Notes under the pieces: model-generated | The model's database searches: none | What the model saw: only the letters and a program-made list of their open reading frames with translations | Told to the model about the DNA's origin: nothing | Shown: positions 7,751 through 16,975 of the stretch, one piece after another | Layout: each line of letters begins with the position of its first letter | Numbering within the stretch: the first letter of the stretch is position 1 | From: Lachnospiraceae bacterium | Lineage (GTDB): Bacteria; Bacillota; Clostridia; Lachnospirales; Lachnospiraceae | Assembly (NCBI GenBank): GCA_009777715.1 | Contig: WRLH01000006.1 | Coordinates: 1-64,000, forward strand | Reading direction: 5' to 3' | Length of the DNA stretch: 64,000 nucleotides | Program-made: the position numbers and the translations under genes

Positions 7751-10700
7751 CTATTTTTTACCCAGCATATCATAAATACATGGAATCACAAATAGCGTCA
7801 TCAATGTGCCGTATGCCAGGCCGCCAATCGTCACCAGGGCCATCGGGCGGGAAATTGTCGCCCCCATGTCCTGCGAGAAAACCATCATCGACATGGCAAG
7901 AATCGTCGTCACCGCCATCATCAAAACCGGCCTTAACCTAGTCCGCCCGCCCTCAATCAAAGCGTCATATTTATTCATGCCCTGCTCACGCAGCTGGTTG
8001 ACAAAATCGATTAAAACTATCCCATTGCTGACGATGACGCCAGCCAGCAGGATAAAACCGATTAAGGAAATAATGCTTAAAATATTATTACTGGCAAGCA
8101 AGGCAAGGAAACCGCCAGTAAAAGCCAGCGGAACGGTAAACATGACGATAAAAGGGCTGGTCAGCGACTGGAACTGCGCAACCATTACCAAGAACATAAA
8201 TAAAAGCGCAAGTAAGAGCATTAAATAAAGCTGGCCCATTGCTTCCCCAATGAACTCATCTTCACCGCTGAAACGAAGCTCATAACCTTGGGGCAAGCTA
8301 TATGCAGATAAAGCCCGCTCCACCGCTTGGGTAACTAACGTTACATTATAACCGTCAGCTATCGCAGCCGTAACCGAAGCATACCGGGTCTGGTCACGCC
8401 GCCTGATTGAATTTGGGGAAAATGAATCGTAAAAATCCGCCATTTCTGACAGGCTGATTTTTGCTTTTTTCCCATCGCGGTCAGTTACATCAATTTCAAT
8501 TTCTTTTAGCGTTTCGCGGGTCAAAGCAAGGTCTCCGGCGTGTTTGACATAAACGTCATAATCGCGGATTTCGGTTTGCAGGGCGGTTGTGCTTGAAGCC
8601 TCGCTAAGCTTTGTATAAATTTGCTGGAATACCTGGGCAACCGTAAGGCCATGCTCAATCGCAATATTCCGGTCAACAATAACCCTAAGCTCACCGCTTT
8701 GGTCTTCCGAGCCATCAGATATATCAGCCGTCCCCGGAACAGTTTCAACGATTTTTGCCACTTCCTTGGCAATCGCCTGTAATGTATCAAGCTCACGCCC
8801 CTCAATATTGATGACAATGCCTGTGCCGCTTAACATACTGATATCCATGTCAGAAGTCTGGATTGACAGCTCAATGTTTTCTCTTTCGATAATATCAGCA
8901 AGCAATTCTTCAACTTCGGCCGCAATTACTAGATTGGAACGCTTCTTATTTTCGCTCATCAAGATAAAAACGCTGGTCCGGCTGGCCGATGAACCCATGC
9001 CCCCGCCAAACAGCATTCCCAATTCATTACCCCCTGCCATCGCCCCGGCATCAATGACCTCTGGTATTCCCAAGACAATTTCCACTACCTCATCGGTAAT
9101 TGCCGCCGTTGTGTTAAGCAAGGTATTGGCCTGAAACTCCATTTCGAGTGACATCTGGGTGCTATCCATGTCGTCCATGAATTTGAAGCCTTTGGAATAT
9201 GTAACAAGGCCGGAAATGATTAGCAGCAAAATGGCCGGGACAATGACAATATATTTCCGTTTTAGGCTAAAACGCAAACCTTTCTCATATAAATCCACCA
9301 TTTTTTGATACCATTTATACTCTGGTTTCACTTCCGCTTTATTGAACATTTTGGAAGCAAGTGCCGGGACAACTGTCATGGCAACAAGCAAGCTTGCCCC
9401 CAATGAATAACCAATCGTCAGGCCCATGTCAACAAATAGCTGGCGGGTAATTCCTTCGGTAAAAATAATCGGGGCAAAAACGCAAATTGTCGTTAAAGTT
9501 GCCGCAATGATTGCACCGCGAACTTGCTTTGCCCCCTCTATTGCCGCTTCAAAGCGGGAATATCCCGCGGCGCGGAGACGGAAAATATTTTCGATAACAA
9601 CAATCGAGTTGTCGATCAGCATTCCCATTCCCAGCGCAAGGCCGGAAAGGGAAATGACATTAAGGGTCACGCCCGAAAAATACATTAAAACGATTGCCGT
9701 CACCAAGCTAATCGGAATCGAAATAGCAATAACAAGCGTCGGCTTGATATCCCGCAAGAATAAGGCCAGAAATAAAATCGCCAGCAACGCGCCAAAGACA
9801 ACGTTGTTTACAATCGCCCCCATGACAAGGTCAATATAAATACCTTGATTCATAAAAGTAATCAGAACAATCCGGTCGTCTTGCTCCATCAGATCATCAT
9901 ATTTCCTCAACAGACGGTTAGTCACATCACCAGTTGAATATCCGGTTTGCTTTTGAATCGTTAAGATAATCCCATTGCTTCCATTGACATTGGTATAAAT
10001 CTCGGCCAGATTGTCAGTCATAAAAACATCGGCAACCATATCAAGGGTAATGATATCAACTCCGTCCATTCGCATATTTAAAAGCGGCATTGCCCCTAAA
10101 GCGGCAACATCATGCGGCTTATCACCCACCCGGACCAGATAATCAACTCCCTCTTCGGTGACATAACCGCCAGGCATTGAAAAATTCTGCGCCGCCAGCA
10201 AGCCCCTGATCGTCTCAACAGTCAGAATCCCGTGCATATCGGCACTTAAAAAAGCGTCTTCTTTTGCTTCTAAAAATTTTTCCTCACCCTCGGTTATTTG
10301 CTCTAAGGCTTCTTTTAATTTTTCTAAGTTCTCATTAATTGCTTCCTGCCCGCTTTCAAGCTGGGCCTCGCCAGCCTCAAGCTGCTTTAAGGCAGCTTCA
10401 AGTGAAGCTTCGGCACTATTTAACTGCATTTCACCTAGGCTTAACATCATCTGGCCGCTGGCAAATTCAAGCGCGGCCGTCAGGTTGCCTTTAGATAATT
10501 CAATAATTGCTGCATCAACGGTAACGAGATTGGCTTCGACTTCTTTTAACTGGCTGTCCAATAAAATAAGGTACTGATCCGCCGTCATTCCCATTGTTGC
10601 CGCGTGGATTGCGGTCGTAAGGCGGTCAATCGTTGTGTCAACTGCCGCTTTTTGAATTTGCGCTTCACTTTCGCTCATGCCGACTTGGGCGGCAAGGGCA

Positions 10701-11932
10701 AGTAAACCTGCTTCCTCGCTCTTCATTTCATTTAAAGCAAGACCCAAAAGGCTAGGAGCCATTGCCAAGGGTAAATTGCCAAAATTTGGATCAATTGCAA
10801 CAATTGCGGCAAATAAAGGGTCGGAAATAAAATCATTAATAATTCCGGTTTCACCAGCAAGAATCATGCCTTCAATAGCCAGAATCGCCGTTTCGACCAA
10901 GGAAATTCCATCTTGGAGCTGTTTTAAGCCCTCAAATAATTGGAGTGCTTGCGAAAGCAGTTTCTGCCCCTCTCTTGCTTTGTCAAGTCCCTCAACAAGG
11001 CCTTTTAAAGCCAAAGTATTGGTGACGATTTGGATTTTTGCCGCCTCCAAGCTGGCTTTTCCGGTTAAAAGCTGTTGCTCTGCTTTTGCCAATTCAGCAA
11101 TCACTTCATCGCGCTTTTGCTCTAATTCTTCACGGCCTGTTTCAAGTTCTGTCAAGCCATCAGCAACTTCCCTTTGGCCATCACGAATTTCTCTTCTGCC
11201 ATCGCTAATCTCCAAGCGCGTATCTTTAAGTTCTTGCTCGGCCTCTAATAGTTTTGCTTGGCCGTCAAGTATTTCTTCCCTGCCGTCAGCTAATTGCTTT
11301 TCCGCATCGGCCATTTCGCTTTCGATATAACCAAAGACTTGCTTGTTTATCTCATCAATTTTTTCCTGGCGGATAATGACATGGACGCTTTCTTCTAAGA
11401 GGCCAGCGGTGCTGACCGAAGCAACCCCCTCAATGCTTTCAAGCTCGGGGACAACTTTATTAATGACTAGCTCGCTGATTTCCGAATATGACATTTCTTT
11501 TCCGCCGACCGCAGAAATCATGACTGGCATCATATCGGGGTTCATTTTCATAATAATTGGGTTGCCGACCGAATCATCCCAGTATGGTTTGATTTGGTCA
11601 ATTTTTTCCCTTATTTCCAAGGAAACAGCGTCCATGTTTGCGCTTTGGGCAAATTCAAGGATCACTAAAGAAAAGTTTTCATTTGAGATTGAGCTGATGT
11701 TTTCAATATTGCTGACTGTTGCCATCTGGGCTTCCACAGGGCGGGAAACTGTCATTTCAACGGTTTCGGGGCTTGCGCCGACATAGGTTGTCATGACAAG
11801 GACGTAAGGCAGGCTGATATTGGGCATGAGGTCTGCCGTCATTCTGGTAAATGAAACAATGCCAAGGATGATGACTAGGCAGACTCCGACGAGGATTGTA
11901 TATGGTTTTTTGACGCTTAGTTTTTCAATCAT
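7751..11932 (-). CDS. RND-family efflux permease with long coiled-coil insertion
   Basis: Proton-driven RND transporter (AcrB/HAE-like) of 1,393 aa, well above the usual ~1,030. The N-terminal TM1 and the porter-domain motif SRPVEAQMATVSNIENISS are typical. Residues ~200-560 are instead a long heptad-like, Glu/Gln/Lys/Leu-rich region (GREEILDGQAKLLEAEQELK and similar) that interrupts the first porter loop. The TM4-containing motif GMGMLIDNSIVVIENI and the two TM bundles are intact. A single-membrane cell cannot use a TolC tripartite pump, so the insertion may span or anchor in the thick wall. The ribosome binding site is weak (AAGAG). No membrane-fusion protein gene is adjacent. Substrate unknown. 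Confidence 0.88.
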   Translation of the reverse strand: MIEKLSVKKPYTILVGVCLVIILGIVSFTRMTADLMPNISLPYVLVMTTYVGASPETVEMTVSRPVEAQMATVSNIENISSISNENFSLVILEFAQSANMDAVSLEIREKIDQIKPYWDDSVGNPIIMKMNPDMMPVMISAVGGKEMSYSEISELVINKVVPELESIEGVASVSTAGLLEESVHVIIRQEKIDEINKQVFGYIESEMADAEKQLADGREEILDGQAKLLEAEQELKDTRLEISDGRREIRDGQREVADGLTELETGREELEQKRDEVIAELAKAEQQLLTGKASLEAAKIQIVTNTLALKGLVEGLDKAREGQKLLSQALQLFEGLKQLQDGISLVETAILAIEGMILAGETGIINDFISDPLFAAIVAIDPNFGNLPLAMAPSLLGLALNEMKSEEAGLLALAAQVGMSESEAQIQKAAVDTTIDRLTTAIHAATMGMTADQYLILLDSQLKEVEANLVTVDAAIIELSKGNLTAALEFASGQMMLSLGEMQLNSAEASLEAALKQLEAGEAQLESGQEAINENLEKLKEALEQITEGEEKFLEAKEDAFLSADMHGILTVETIRGLLAAQNFSMPGGYVTEEGVDYLVRVGDKPHDVAALGAMPLLNMRMDGVDIITLDMVADVFMTDNLAEIYTNVNGSNGIILTIQKQTGYSTGDVTNRLLRKYDDLMEQDDRIVLITFMNQGIYIDLVMGAIVNNVVFGALLAILFLALFLRDIKPTLVIAISIPISLVTAIVLMYFSGVTLNVISLSGLALGMGMLIDNSIVVIENIFRLRAAGYSRFEAAIEGAKQVRGAIIAATLTTICVFAPIIFTEGITRQLFVDMGLTIGYSLGASLLVAMTVVPALASKMFNKAEVKPEYKWYQKMVDLYEKGLRFSLKRKYIVIVPAILLLIISGLVTYSKGFKFMDDMDSTQMSLEMEFQANTLLNTTAAITDEVVEIVLGIPEVIDAGAMAGGNELGMLFGGGMGSSASRTSVFILMSENKKRSNLVIAAEVEELLADIIERENIELSIQTSDMDISMLSGTGIVINIEGRELDTLQAIAKEVAKIVETVPGTADISDGSEDQSGELRVIVDRNIAIEHGLTVAQVFQQIYTKLSEASSTTALQTEIRDYDVYVKHAGDLALTRETLKEIEIDVTDRDGKKAKISLSEMADFYDSFSPNSIRRRDQTRYASVTAAIADGYNVTLVTQAVERALSAYSLPQGYELRFSGEDEFIGEAMGQLYLMLLLALLFMFLVMVAQFQSLTSPFIVMFTVPLAFTGGFLALLASNNILSIISLIGFILLAGVIVSNGIVLIDFVNQLREQGMNKYDALIEGGRTRLRPVLMMAVTTILAMSMMVFSQDMGATISRPMALVTIGGLAYGTLMTLFVIPCIYDMLGKK

Positions 11933-11980
11933 TATGTGCTCTTGTGGTGTGTAGTGTAGGTTTTTGGGTTTAAATGGTAC

Positions 11981-12415
11981 GCAAGGAAGAAAATAATCTT
12001 CGTTGCTGTGTGCTTTTATGTTGCTGTGTGCTTTTATGCCCGTAAGTATGACTTGCTTCGCAAGTCAGAAAACGATCTCTACGTTGCTGTGCCCTAATGG
12101 GTGTAAAATACAAGTGTTCGTTTGGGTAGAAGGCGGGCAAGGCAACTGCGAAAAACATTTTCTTCCTTGCTTAGGTTATGTCGGGCAAGGCAACTACGAG
12201 AAACATTTTCTTTCTTGCTTAGGTTATGTCGGGCAAGGGGAACTTCGAGAAACATTTTCTTCCTTGCTTAGGTTATGTCGGGCAAGGGAACTGCGAAACA
12301 TTTTCTTCCTTGCTTAGGTTATATCGGGCAAGGGGCACTCGTGGAAACGTTCTTCCTTGCTTAGGTTATGTCGGGCAGGGGAACTCGTGGAAACGCTCTC
12401 CTTACTTTCTCTGTT
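11981..12415. repeat. Repeat cluster between the RND and Cys/His-protein genes
   Basis: About six imperfect tandem units of 46-49 bp, beginning GGGCAAGG at 12135, 12183, 12231, 12280, 12326 and (as GGGCAGGG) 12373. They share ATTTTCTTCCTTGCTTAGG and TTATGTCGGGCAAGG. One segment, GCAAGGAAGAAAAT, occurs in inverted orientation at 11981-11994. A perfect tandem 18-mer TTGCTGTGTGCTTTTATG occupies 12003-12038, and a mini-hairpin TGACTTGC-TTC-GCAAGTCA lies at 12049-12067. The plus strand stays open across the units, but the translation is only a repeat product with no recognisable protein; I treat the spacer as non-coding. Confidence 0.8.
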
Positions 12416-13457
12416 ATGGATTCCGCGAGGTGCCGCAGCGGGTGCAAGTGCCACTTGTGTTAAAGTTGTGTTTATTTGGGTCTATCGCAATCGGTTTTAT
12501 TTCTTCTTCCCCGCAAGAACAATTTCCGGTCTGGCTGCCGATTCCCGTGCAAGTTGCCTCTCTATATGTATACCAAACAAACGAATGCACGTGCGGCCCT
12601 GCTGACGGAATCGGGCTTGCCGAGGTGCCAGGCGATGGCGAAGCTGCCGGTGAGGCTGCCGGGGAAGCAGCGGGCGAAGCATTGGGCGAGCCATTTGGCG
12701 AGCCAGAACCGGAGGGCGAAGCCGAAGCTGCTGATAGCCTTGGGATTTGCTGTGAATCTACCAGTGTATGGCAAACACCACAGATGCGCTGGCGAACGCC
12801 AGTTGTAGTCTCCGTCGGCTTTGTCACTTCTTCCCAAGCCTGCGCAAGATGTCCGATTGCGTGAATAAACTCTTGATAATATGAACCGCAAGAGCAGGAA
12901 AATAAGCGTATACCTGCAACCGTACAGCTCGGCTCGTTTAAAACCGAAGCAAGGTAACTATGGACATGGGGAGATGGTGATGGCGTAGCGTCAGCCGCCC
13001 CAAGTGCCGGAAGCCATTCGCGAGCTATCGTTTCATGGCAAACCAGACAAGTCCTAATCCGCTCGCCCTCAACTTCCGCAGTCGGGATTGAGACCACCTG
13101 CCATTCACTAGATTTATGTCCCTCGGCGTTTATGTACTCAAAATAATGGTCTCCGCAGCTGCACATAAAAATCACACGCCCATTATCCAAGCAAGTGGGG
13201 TCATTATAAATCTCTTCCCGGTATATGTGTTCATGCTCTGTCTCAATTTGCCCGACATCTTCTCCGCCGGGGTCTTCGCTTTCTTCTTCACTGTCCGCTT
13301 CTTCTTCTTCGGAAATGGCAATCCCACTTCCACCAATTCCAAACCTGCTCAAATCCGGCCTGACGATTGAGTATGCAATAATACATACTGCCGCCAGACA
13401 GGTAATAATAGCCAAAAGACCCAAAAATGAATTAAGAGCTTTAAAAATCACACCCAT
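12414..13457 (-). CDS. Membrane-anchored protein with three Cys/His repeat modules
   Basis: A 347-aa protein with one N-terminal TM segment (residues ~10-32), an acidic linker (Glu/Asp/Ser, ~48-70) and an outside portion with three related modules: H-x-H-x-Y, a single Cys, CSCG, a GH pair and a CxxCH or CxxC motif. Two modules are complete (starting near residues 73 and 166) and the last is shorter, ending CTRCGTSRNP. A Ser/Pro/Ala-rich linker with ASPAASPAASP repeats separates module 2 from module 3. Such modules occur in Bacillota surface proteins and may bind metal; function is unknown. A TATAAT (13485-13490) lies upstream. Confidence 0.7.
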   Translation of the reverse strand: MGVIFKALNSFLGLLAIITCLAAVCIIAYSIVRPDLSRFGIGGSGIAISEEEEADSEEESEDPGGEDVGQIETEHEHIYREEIYNDPTCLDNGRVIFMCSCGDHYFEYINAEGHKSSEWQVVSIPTAEVEGERIRTCLVCHETIAREWLPALGAADATPSPSPHVHSYLASVLNEPSCTVAGIRLFSCSCGSYYQEFIHAIGHLAQAWEEVTKPTETTTGVRQRICGVCHTLVDSQQIPRLSAASASPSGSGSPNGSPNASPAASPAASPAASPSPGTSASPIPSAGPHVHSFVWYTYREATCTGIGSQTGNCSCGEEEIKPIAIDPNKHNFNTSGTCTRCGTSRNP

Positions 13458-13577
13458 TGCATTTATTTCCTTCCACTAAGTTACATTATAGCTGTTTTTA
13501 GCAGATTGGTCTACAAGTAATTTTTTCTAGGAAAAAAATTACTACGAATTTGAAACTTTTCTATATCACTCCCACCT

Positions 13578-14927
13578 TTAAATCCTCAGCATGACTGTGG
13601 CAATTGAGAAATAAACCACGAGCGATAAAGCGTCAACAATCGTCGTAATCAGCGGGGCTGCCATCACCGCCGGGTCAATCCGGCATTTTTTGGCAATAAT
13701 TGGAAGAATCCCGCCAACAACATTGGCCAGGACGACCGTAAATAAAAGAGCCGCGCTGACGGTCAGGCAAATTAAGACAATATCGGGATTGCTATTATAA
13801 GTAATTAAAACGCGGATAAAATTGATTGCCGACAGGATTGTTCCGACCAGCAAGCCAACCCGCATTTCTTTCCAGACAATTTTCACAAAATCCTTTGGCG
13901 TTATTTCCATTAGCGCCATGCCACGGATTATCATCGTTGAGCTTTGGCTGCCCGCGTTCCCGCCAGTACCCATCAACATCGGGATAAAAACTACCAATAA
14001 TGGCATCACCGAAATAGCTACTTCAAATTTATCCAAAATACTGCCCGTCACCATTGCCGCAACCATCATGAAAACCAGCCATGTAATGCGGTTACGTGCC
14101 AGCCTGCCAATGCTCGTTTTGAGGTAAGGCTTGTCAGAGGGCGACATCGCCGCCATTTTTTCAAAGTCTTCCGTTGCCTCTTCCTGGACAACATCGATAA
14201 TGTCGTCAACGGTAATAATGCCAACCAAACGGCTTTCTGAATCCATGACGGGGATATTAATCAGGTCATATTTGTCGAAAAGTAAAACTACCTCTTCCCG
14301 GTCGGTATCGGTATTGGTAAAAATAATGCTGGTGTCCATGATGTCGCCAACGATTTCATCTGGCTCTGAAAGTAAAAGCGTCTTTACCGAAACAACCCCC
14401 ATCAGGATCCGCTCTGAATCGGTGACATAACAGGTGTAAATTGTTTCTTTGTCGATTCCGATTTTGCGGATTCGCTCAAAAGCCTGGGCAACAGTCAGAT
14501 GGCGTTTTAAATCAACATACTCAACCGTCATAATGCTTCCGGCCGAGTTTTCAGGATATTTAAGCAGCTGGTTAATCAATTCCCTTGTCTCGCTTGTGAC
14601 GTGGGCAAGGACTTTCTTTGCAATAATAGCTGGCATTTCTTCAATAAAATCAACCGCGTCATCGAGGAAAAGCTCTTCCATTATCTCATAGATATCTTTT
14701 GCCGAAAGGCGTTCAATCAAAGCCTGCTGAATGCCATGGAATAAATTGGCAAAAACATCTGACGCCATGTCCTTTGGCAGAACCCGAAATAAAACTACTC
14801 CTTTTTCGATTGGAAGTTCTTCGATTAAGGCCGCAATATCGGCCGGATTGACTTCAGTAATTCCAGTCCTAAGAAGCTTAAACTGCTTGTCGTCAATCAT
14901 TTTTTCAAGTTCAATTAAGTTGTTCAT
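13578..14927 (-). CDS. mgtE: Magnesium transporter MgtE
   Basis: A 449-aa Mg2+ channel/transporter. The order is the family order: N-terminal MgtE superhelical domain (residues ~20-125), two CBS domains (~130-250) that sense Mg2+, the plug helix, and a C-terminal membrane domain with about five TM segments, including the conserved pore segment MGTGGNAGSQSSTMIIRGMA. The ATG at 14927 has a strong GGGAGGTGAG just upstream; the in-frame TTG at 14942 is part of that site. It lies 69 bp downstream of a 33-codon ORF with a strong promoter. I looked for an M-box signature upstream and did not see one. Confidence 0.95.
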   Translation of the reverse strand: MNNLIELEKMIDDKQFKLLRTGITEVNPADIAALIEELPIEKGVVLFRVLPKDMASDVFANLFHGIQQALIERLSAKDIYEIMEELFLDDAVDFIEEMPAIIAKKVLAHVTSETRELINQLLKYPENSAGSIMTVEYVDLKRHLTVAQAFERIRKIGIDKETIYTCYVTDSERILMGVVSVKTLLLSEPDEIVGDIMDTSIIFTNTDTDREEVVLLFDKYDLINIPVMDSESRLVGIITVDDIIDVVQEEATEDFEKMAAMSPSDKPYLKTSIGRLARNRITWLVFMMVAAMVTGSILDKFEVAISVMPLLVVFIPMLMGTGGNAGSQSSTMIIRGMALMEITPKDFVKIVWKEMRVGLLVGTILSAINFIRVLITYNSNPDIVLICLTVSAALLFTVVLANVVGGILPIIAKKCRIDPAVMAAPLITTIVDALSLVVYFSIATVMLRI

Positions 14928-14996
14928 TGTCTCACCTCCCAAAATAAGTTTGGTGGCACAAATAAACTCCCTAATAAAATATTCTAAACAATAGCT

Positions 14997-15098
14997 TTAA
15001 AGAATAGAAGATTCACAAACAAGGGCGGTTATAGCTGTGCCGTTTTCAGTTATGTAGTTTTTACTTCGCGGTAAAGGATCTTCGCTTTTATACGACAT
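14997..15098 (-). CDS. 33-aa small ORF upstream of mgtE (possible leader peptide)
   Basis: The translation starts MSYKSEDPLPRSKNY and ends CESSIL. The ATG has an ideal AAGGAGG site 6 nt upstream and follows a consensus promoter, so translation is likely. It has no TM segment and no recognised domain. Its position in the mgtE transcript suggests a leader peptide or simply a small cytoplasmic protein; regulation of mgtE is inference. Confidence 0.6.
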   Translation of the reverse strand: MSYKSEDPLPRSKNYITENGTAITALVCESSIL

Positions 15099-15137
15099 AA
15101 TTAACCTCCTTGTGTTTTAGAATTTTGGATCTACACC

Positions 15138-15166
15138 ATTTTATCCTACTTTGGGGATTAAGTCAA
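15138..15166 (-). promoter_or_regulatory. Promoter of the small ORF-mgtE transcript
   Basis: Minus strand TTGACT (15161-15166), 17-bp spacer, TAAAAT (15138-15143). It lies 39 bp upstream of the small ORF start. Confidence 0.75.
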
Positions 15167-15179
15167 ATAGAAGTTTTGC

Positions 15180-15623
15180 TTACTTACTGCACGTCCAATA
15201 TGAAAGCTTCATCGCGACCGGATTAATCGCTACTGAAATAATATAACTGACGGTAAAACCAAGCGGAAATCCTTTAATGACCACTGACAAATAATTAGAT
15301 GGGAACCCGATCGCAAGCGCAGTATAAAGGCAGCTGAAGAAAATTACATAGATAAACGAATAGACAAAGGTCGTCAGCAGAATGTATGCAAACGAACCAT
15401 TTTTAGCACGGAACAGCTTGGCAAATTTATCTGCTAACAATCCGAGCGGAATCACCAATCCCAAGGCGTTGGCGATAATAAAGCCAAACAACATATCGCG
15501 CAATATGCCGGGAAATGGAATGGTTTTGGCATATATTAATGAAAAAACCGGGACAATGACAAGCACCATCAAAAATGAAAACCAGAATTGTGAAACGTAT
15601 TTTAATGCTTTCTTGCTAAACAT
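15180..15623 (-). CDS. Four-TM membrane protein, DUF2798-like
   Basis: A 147-aa integral membrane protein with four hydrophobic segments (residues ~10-30, ~42-65, ~80-105 and ~112-135). The arrangement, with short loops and ending in SVAINPVAMKLSYW, resembles DUF2798 proteins, whose function is unknown. AAAGGAAG precedes the ATG. It sits between an acetyltransferase gene and the mgtE unit on the same strand, but the strong promoter before the small ORF suggests it ends its own transcript. Confidence 0.6.
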   Translation of the reverse strand: MFSKKALKYVSQFWFSFLMVLVIVPVFSLIYAKTIPFPGILRDMLFGFIIANALGLVIPLGLLADKFAKLFRAKNGSFAYILLTTFVYSFIYVIFFSCLYTALAIGFPSNYLSVVIKGFPLGFTVSYIISVAINPVAMKLSYWTCSK

Positions 15624-15643
15624 TTTAAAACTTCCTTTCTATC

Positions 15644-16171
15644 CTAATCAAATCTCAAAGAGAAAATCTTGTGCGGATATTTCTTTCCGCGGAAAAATTC
15701 ATCTTTCATTTGCCCCATGAAACCAAATCCGCATTTTTCCGCAAGCCTGATGGATTTTTTATTATTAATATAAATGCAAGTGTTGATCTGTTTGATATTC
15801 ATTTCGTCTTTTGCAAACTTTATGATCGTCCGCATTGCTTCAAGCATATATCCTTTGCCCCAGCAATCCGGAAGAAGGTCATACCCAACATCACAGCAGC
15901 CTGTTTCCTTATCCCAACAATGAAAACCGCAAGTGCCTAACTTAACCCCGTCGTTTTTCCTGACCAATACCCAGCGGTGATGCCAGCGCAATTCCTCTAT
16001 TGTATAAAAATCAATCAAATCGTCAGCATCTTTTATTTCCTTAAGCGGCTCGGCATCGAATAAAAATCGATTCACATCATCATTGGAAAAGACGGAAAAA
16101 ATAAACTCCCTGTCCGCAGCCGATATATTTTTTAATAAAAGCCTGTCTGTTTCCAGCCCTCTAAAAAGCAT
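15644..16171 (-). CDS. GNAT acetyltransferase (RimJ/RimL-like)
   Basis: A 175-aa acetyltransferase of the RimJ/RimL type, which commonly acetylates protein N-termini or small amines. Landmarks are MLFRGLETDRLLLKNISAAD at the start, GTCGFHCWDKETGCCDVGYDL (beta4-beta5), PDCWGKGYMLEAM (acetyl-CoA loop, residues ~110-122) and NIKQINTCIYINNKKSIRLAEKCGF. GGAGAAAT precedes the ATG. It lies 20 bp upstream of the DUF2798-like gene, so co-transcription is likely. Confidence 0.88.
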   Translation of the reverse strand: MLFRGLETDRLLLKNISAADREFIFSVFSNDDVNRFLFDAEPLKEIKDADDLIDFYTIEELRWHHRWVLVRKNDGVKLGTCGFHCWDKETGCCDVGYDLLPDCWGKGYMLEAMRTIIKFAKDEMNIKQINTCIYINNKKSIRLAEKCGFGFMGQMKDEFFRGKKYPHKIFSLRFD

Positions 16172-16231
16172 AGTTATTTCTCCATATCAGTAATTGACAT
16201 ATTGCACGAGTTAACGAATCCTCATTTCCCC

Positions 16232-16975
16232 TTATGTTTCATTTATCAGTTCTAATTGGACTGTCCGGCAATACTCCCTGTAACCTATATATTTGTATAC
16301 TCCGACCACATCACGGAAAGCATGGAGAACGCCAAATTTTTTCCCCAGCTTCAAACCTTCACGCTCGGCTTCTTGAATTAAATGGCCTGCAATGCCAAGC
16401 TTCAAAAATCCCGGCAGCGTCCCAACCCATGATATGTTGACATAATTATCTCCATGCTGTGCCATGCACGCGCCAACAGGCAGGCCGTCATATTCAGCGA
16501 GATAGAAATATCCGCCCTCTTTAAGCATCTGTTCAAAATCCGCAAAAGAAAACAAACGGTATTCAAACACAGTATTAAGAATTGCCCCCACCGACTTGAG
16601 GGCATTATTATCCCATACGCGAAGCACAGTAAGCCGCGGGTCCGGTTCGGGAAGCGTAACATCCATAAGCTCATGTGCCATGCCCAAAGTGCCGAAAATA
16701 TATTTGAATGTTCCCGCCGCCCAAAAATAACCCGCCGGGTCGGATATGAGATCATTAGTCAGGAAACTAAGGTTCTGAGGGATTTCATTGCTTCTCATGC
16801 GGCGGATAACATCATCAACGCCTAAAGTATCTGTGTAATAATTATAGTTGATATTACCCGACAGCCAATTAAGCCCGTCTTCTTTGTGATTTTCAATCCC
16901 CTTAAGCTTTCCAAGCGTATTCCAATACTGGAAATAACCGCTGTGAATTGCGTCAATATACTGCTTTTCATTCAT
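16232..16975 (-). CDS. GNAT-fold acetyltransferase, two-domain
   Basis: A 247-aa protein with an acetyltransferase fold in the C-terminal half: YLAEYDGLPVGACMAQHGDN, then NISWVGTLPGFLKLGIAGHLIQEAE (acetyl-CoA loop) and FGVLHAFRDVVGVYKYIGYREY. The N-terminal ~120 residues are unassigned. I prefer the second ATG (16975), with AGGTGA five nt upstream, over the one at 16993; it overlaps the upstream gene's stop by 8 bp, which indicates translational coupling. Substrate unknown. Confidence 0.78.
   Translation of the reverse strand: MNEKQYIDAIHSGYFQYWNTLGKLKGIENHKEDGLNWLSGNINYNYYTDTLGVDDVIRRMRSNEIPQNLSFLTNDLISDPAGYFWAAGTFKYIFGTLGMAHELMDVTLPEPDPRLTVLRVWDNNALKSVGAILNTVFEYRLFSFADFEQMLKEGGYFYLAEYDGLPVGACMAQHGDNYVNISWVGTLPGFLKLGIAGHLIQEAEREGLKLGKKFGVLHAFRDVVGVYKYIGYREYCRTVQLELINET

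Noticed and set aside
12134-12415. CRISPR array
   Set aside because: Units are contiguous and diverged with no unique spacers, and no cas genes are present. I saw no CRISPR elsewhere.
12003-12864. Plus-strand ORFs through the tandem repeats
   Set aside because: They are open only because the repeat length is often a multiple of three; no start signals and the product is repetitive.
14928-15170. M-box (Mg2+) riboswitch before mgtE
   Set aside because: No GTTAGGTGAGG-type core or long paired domain is visible; the space is taken by a small ORF.
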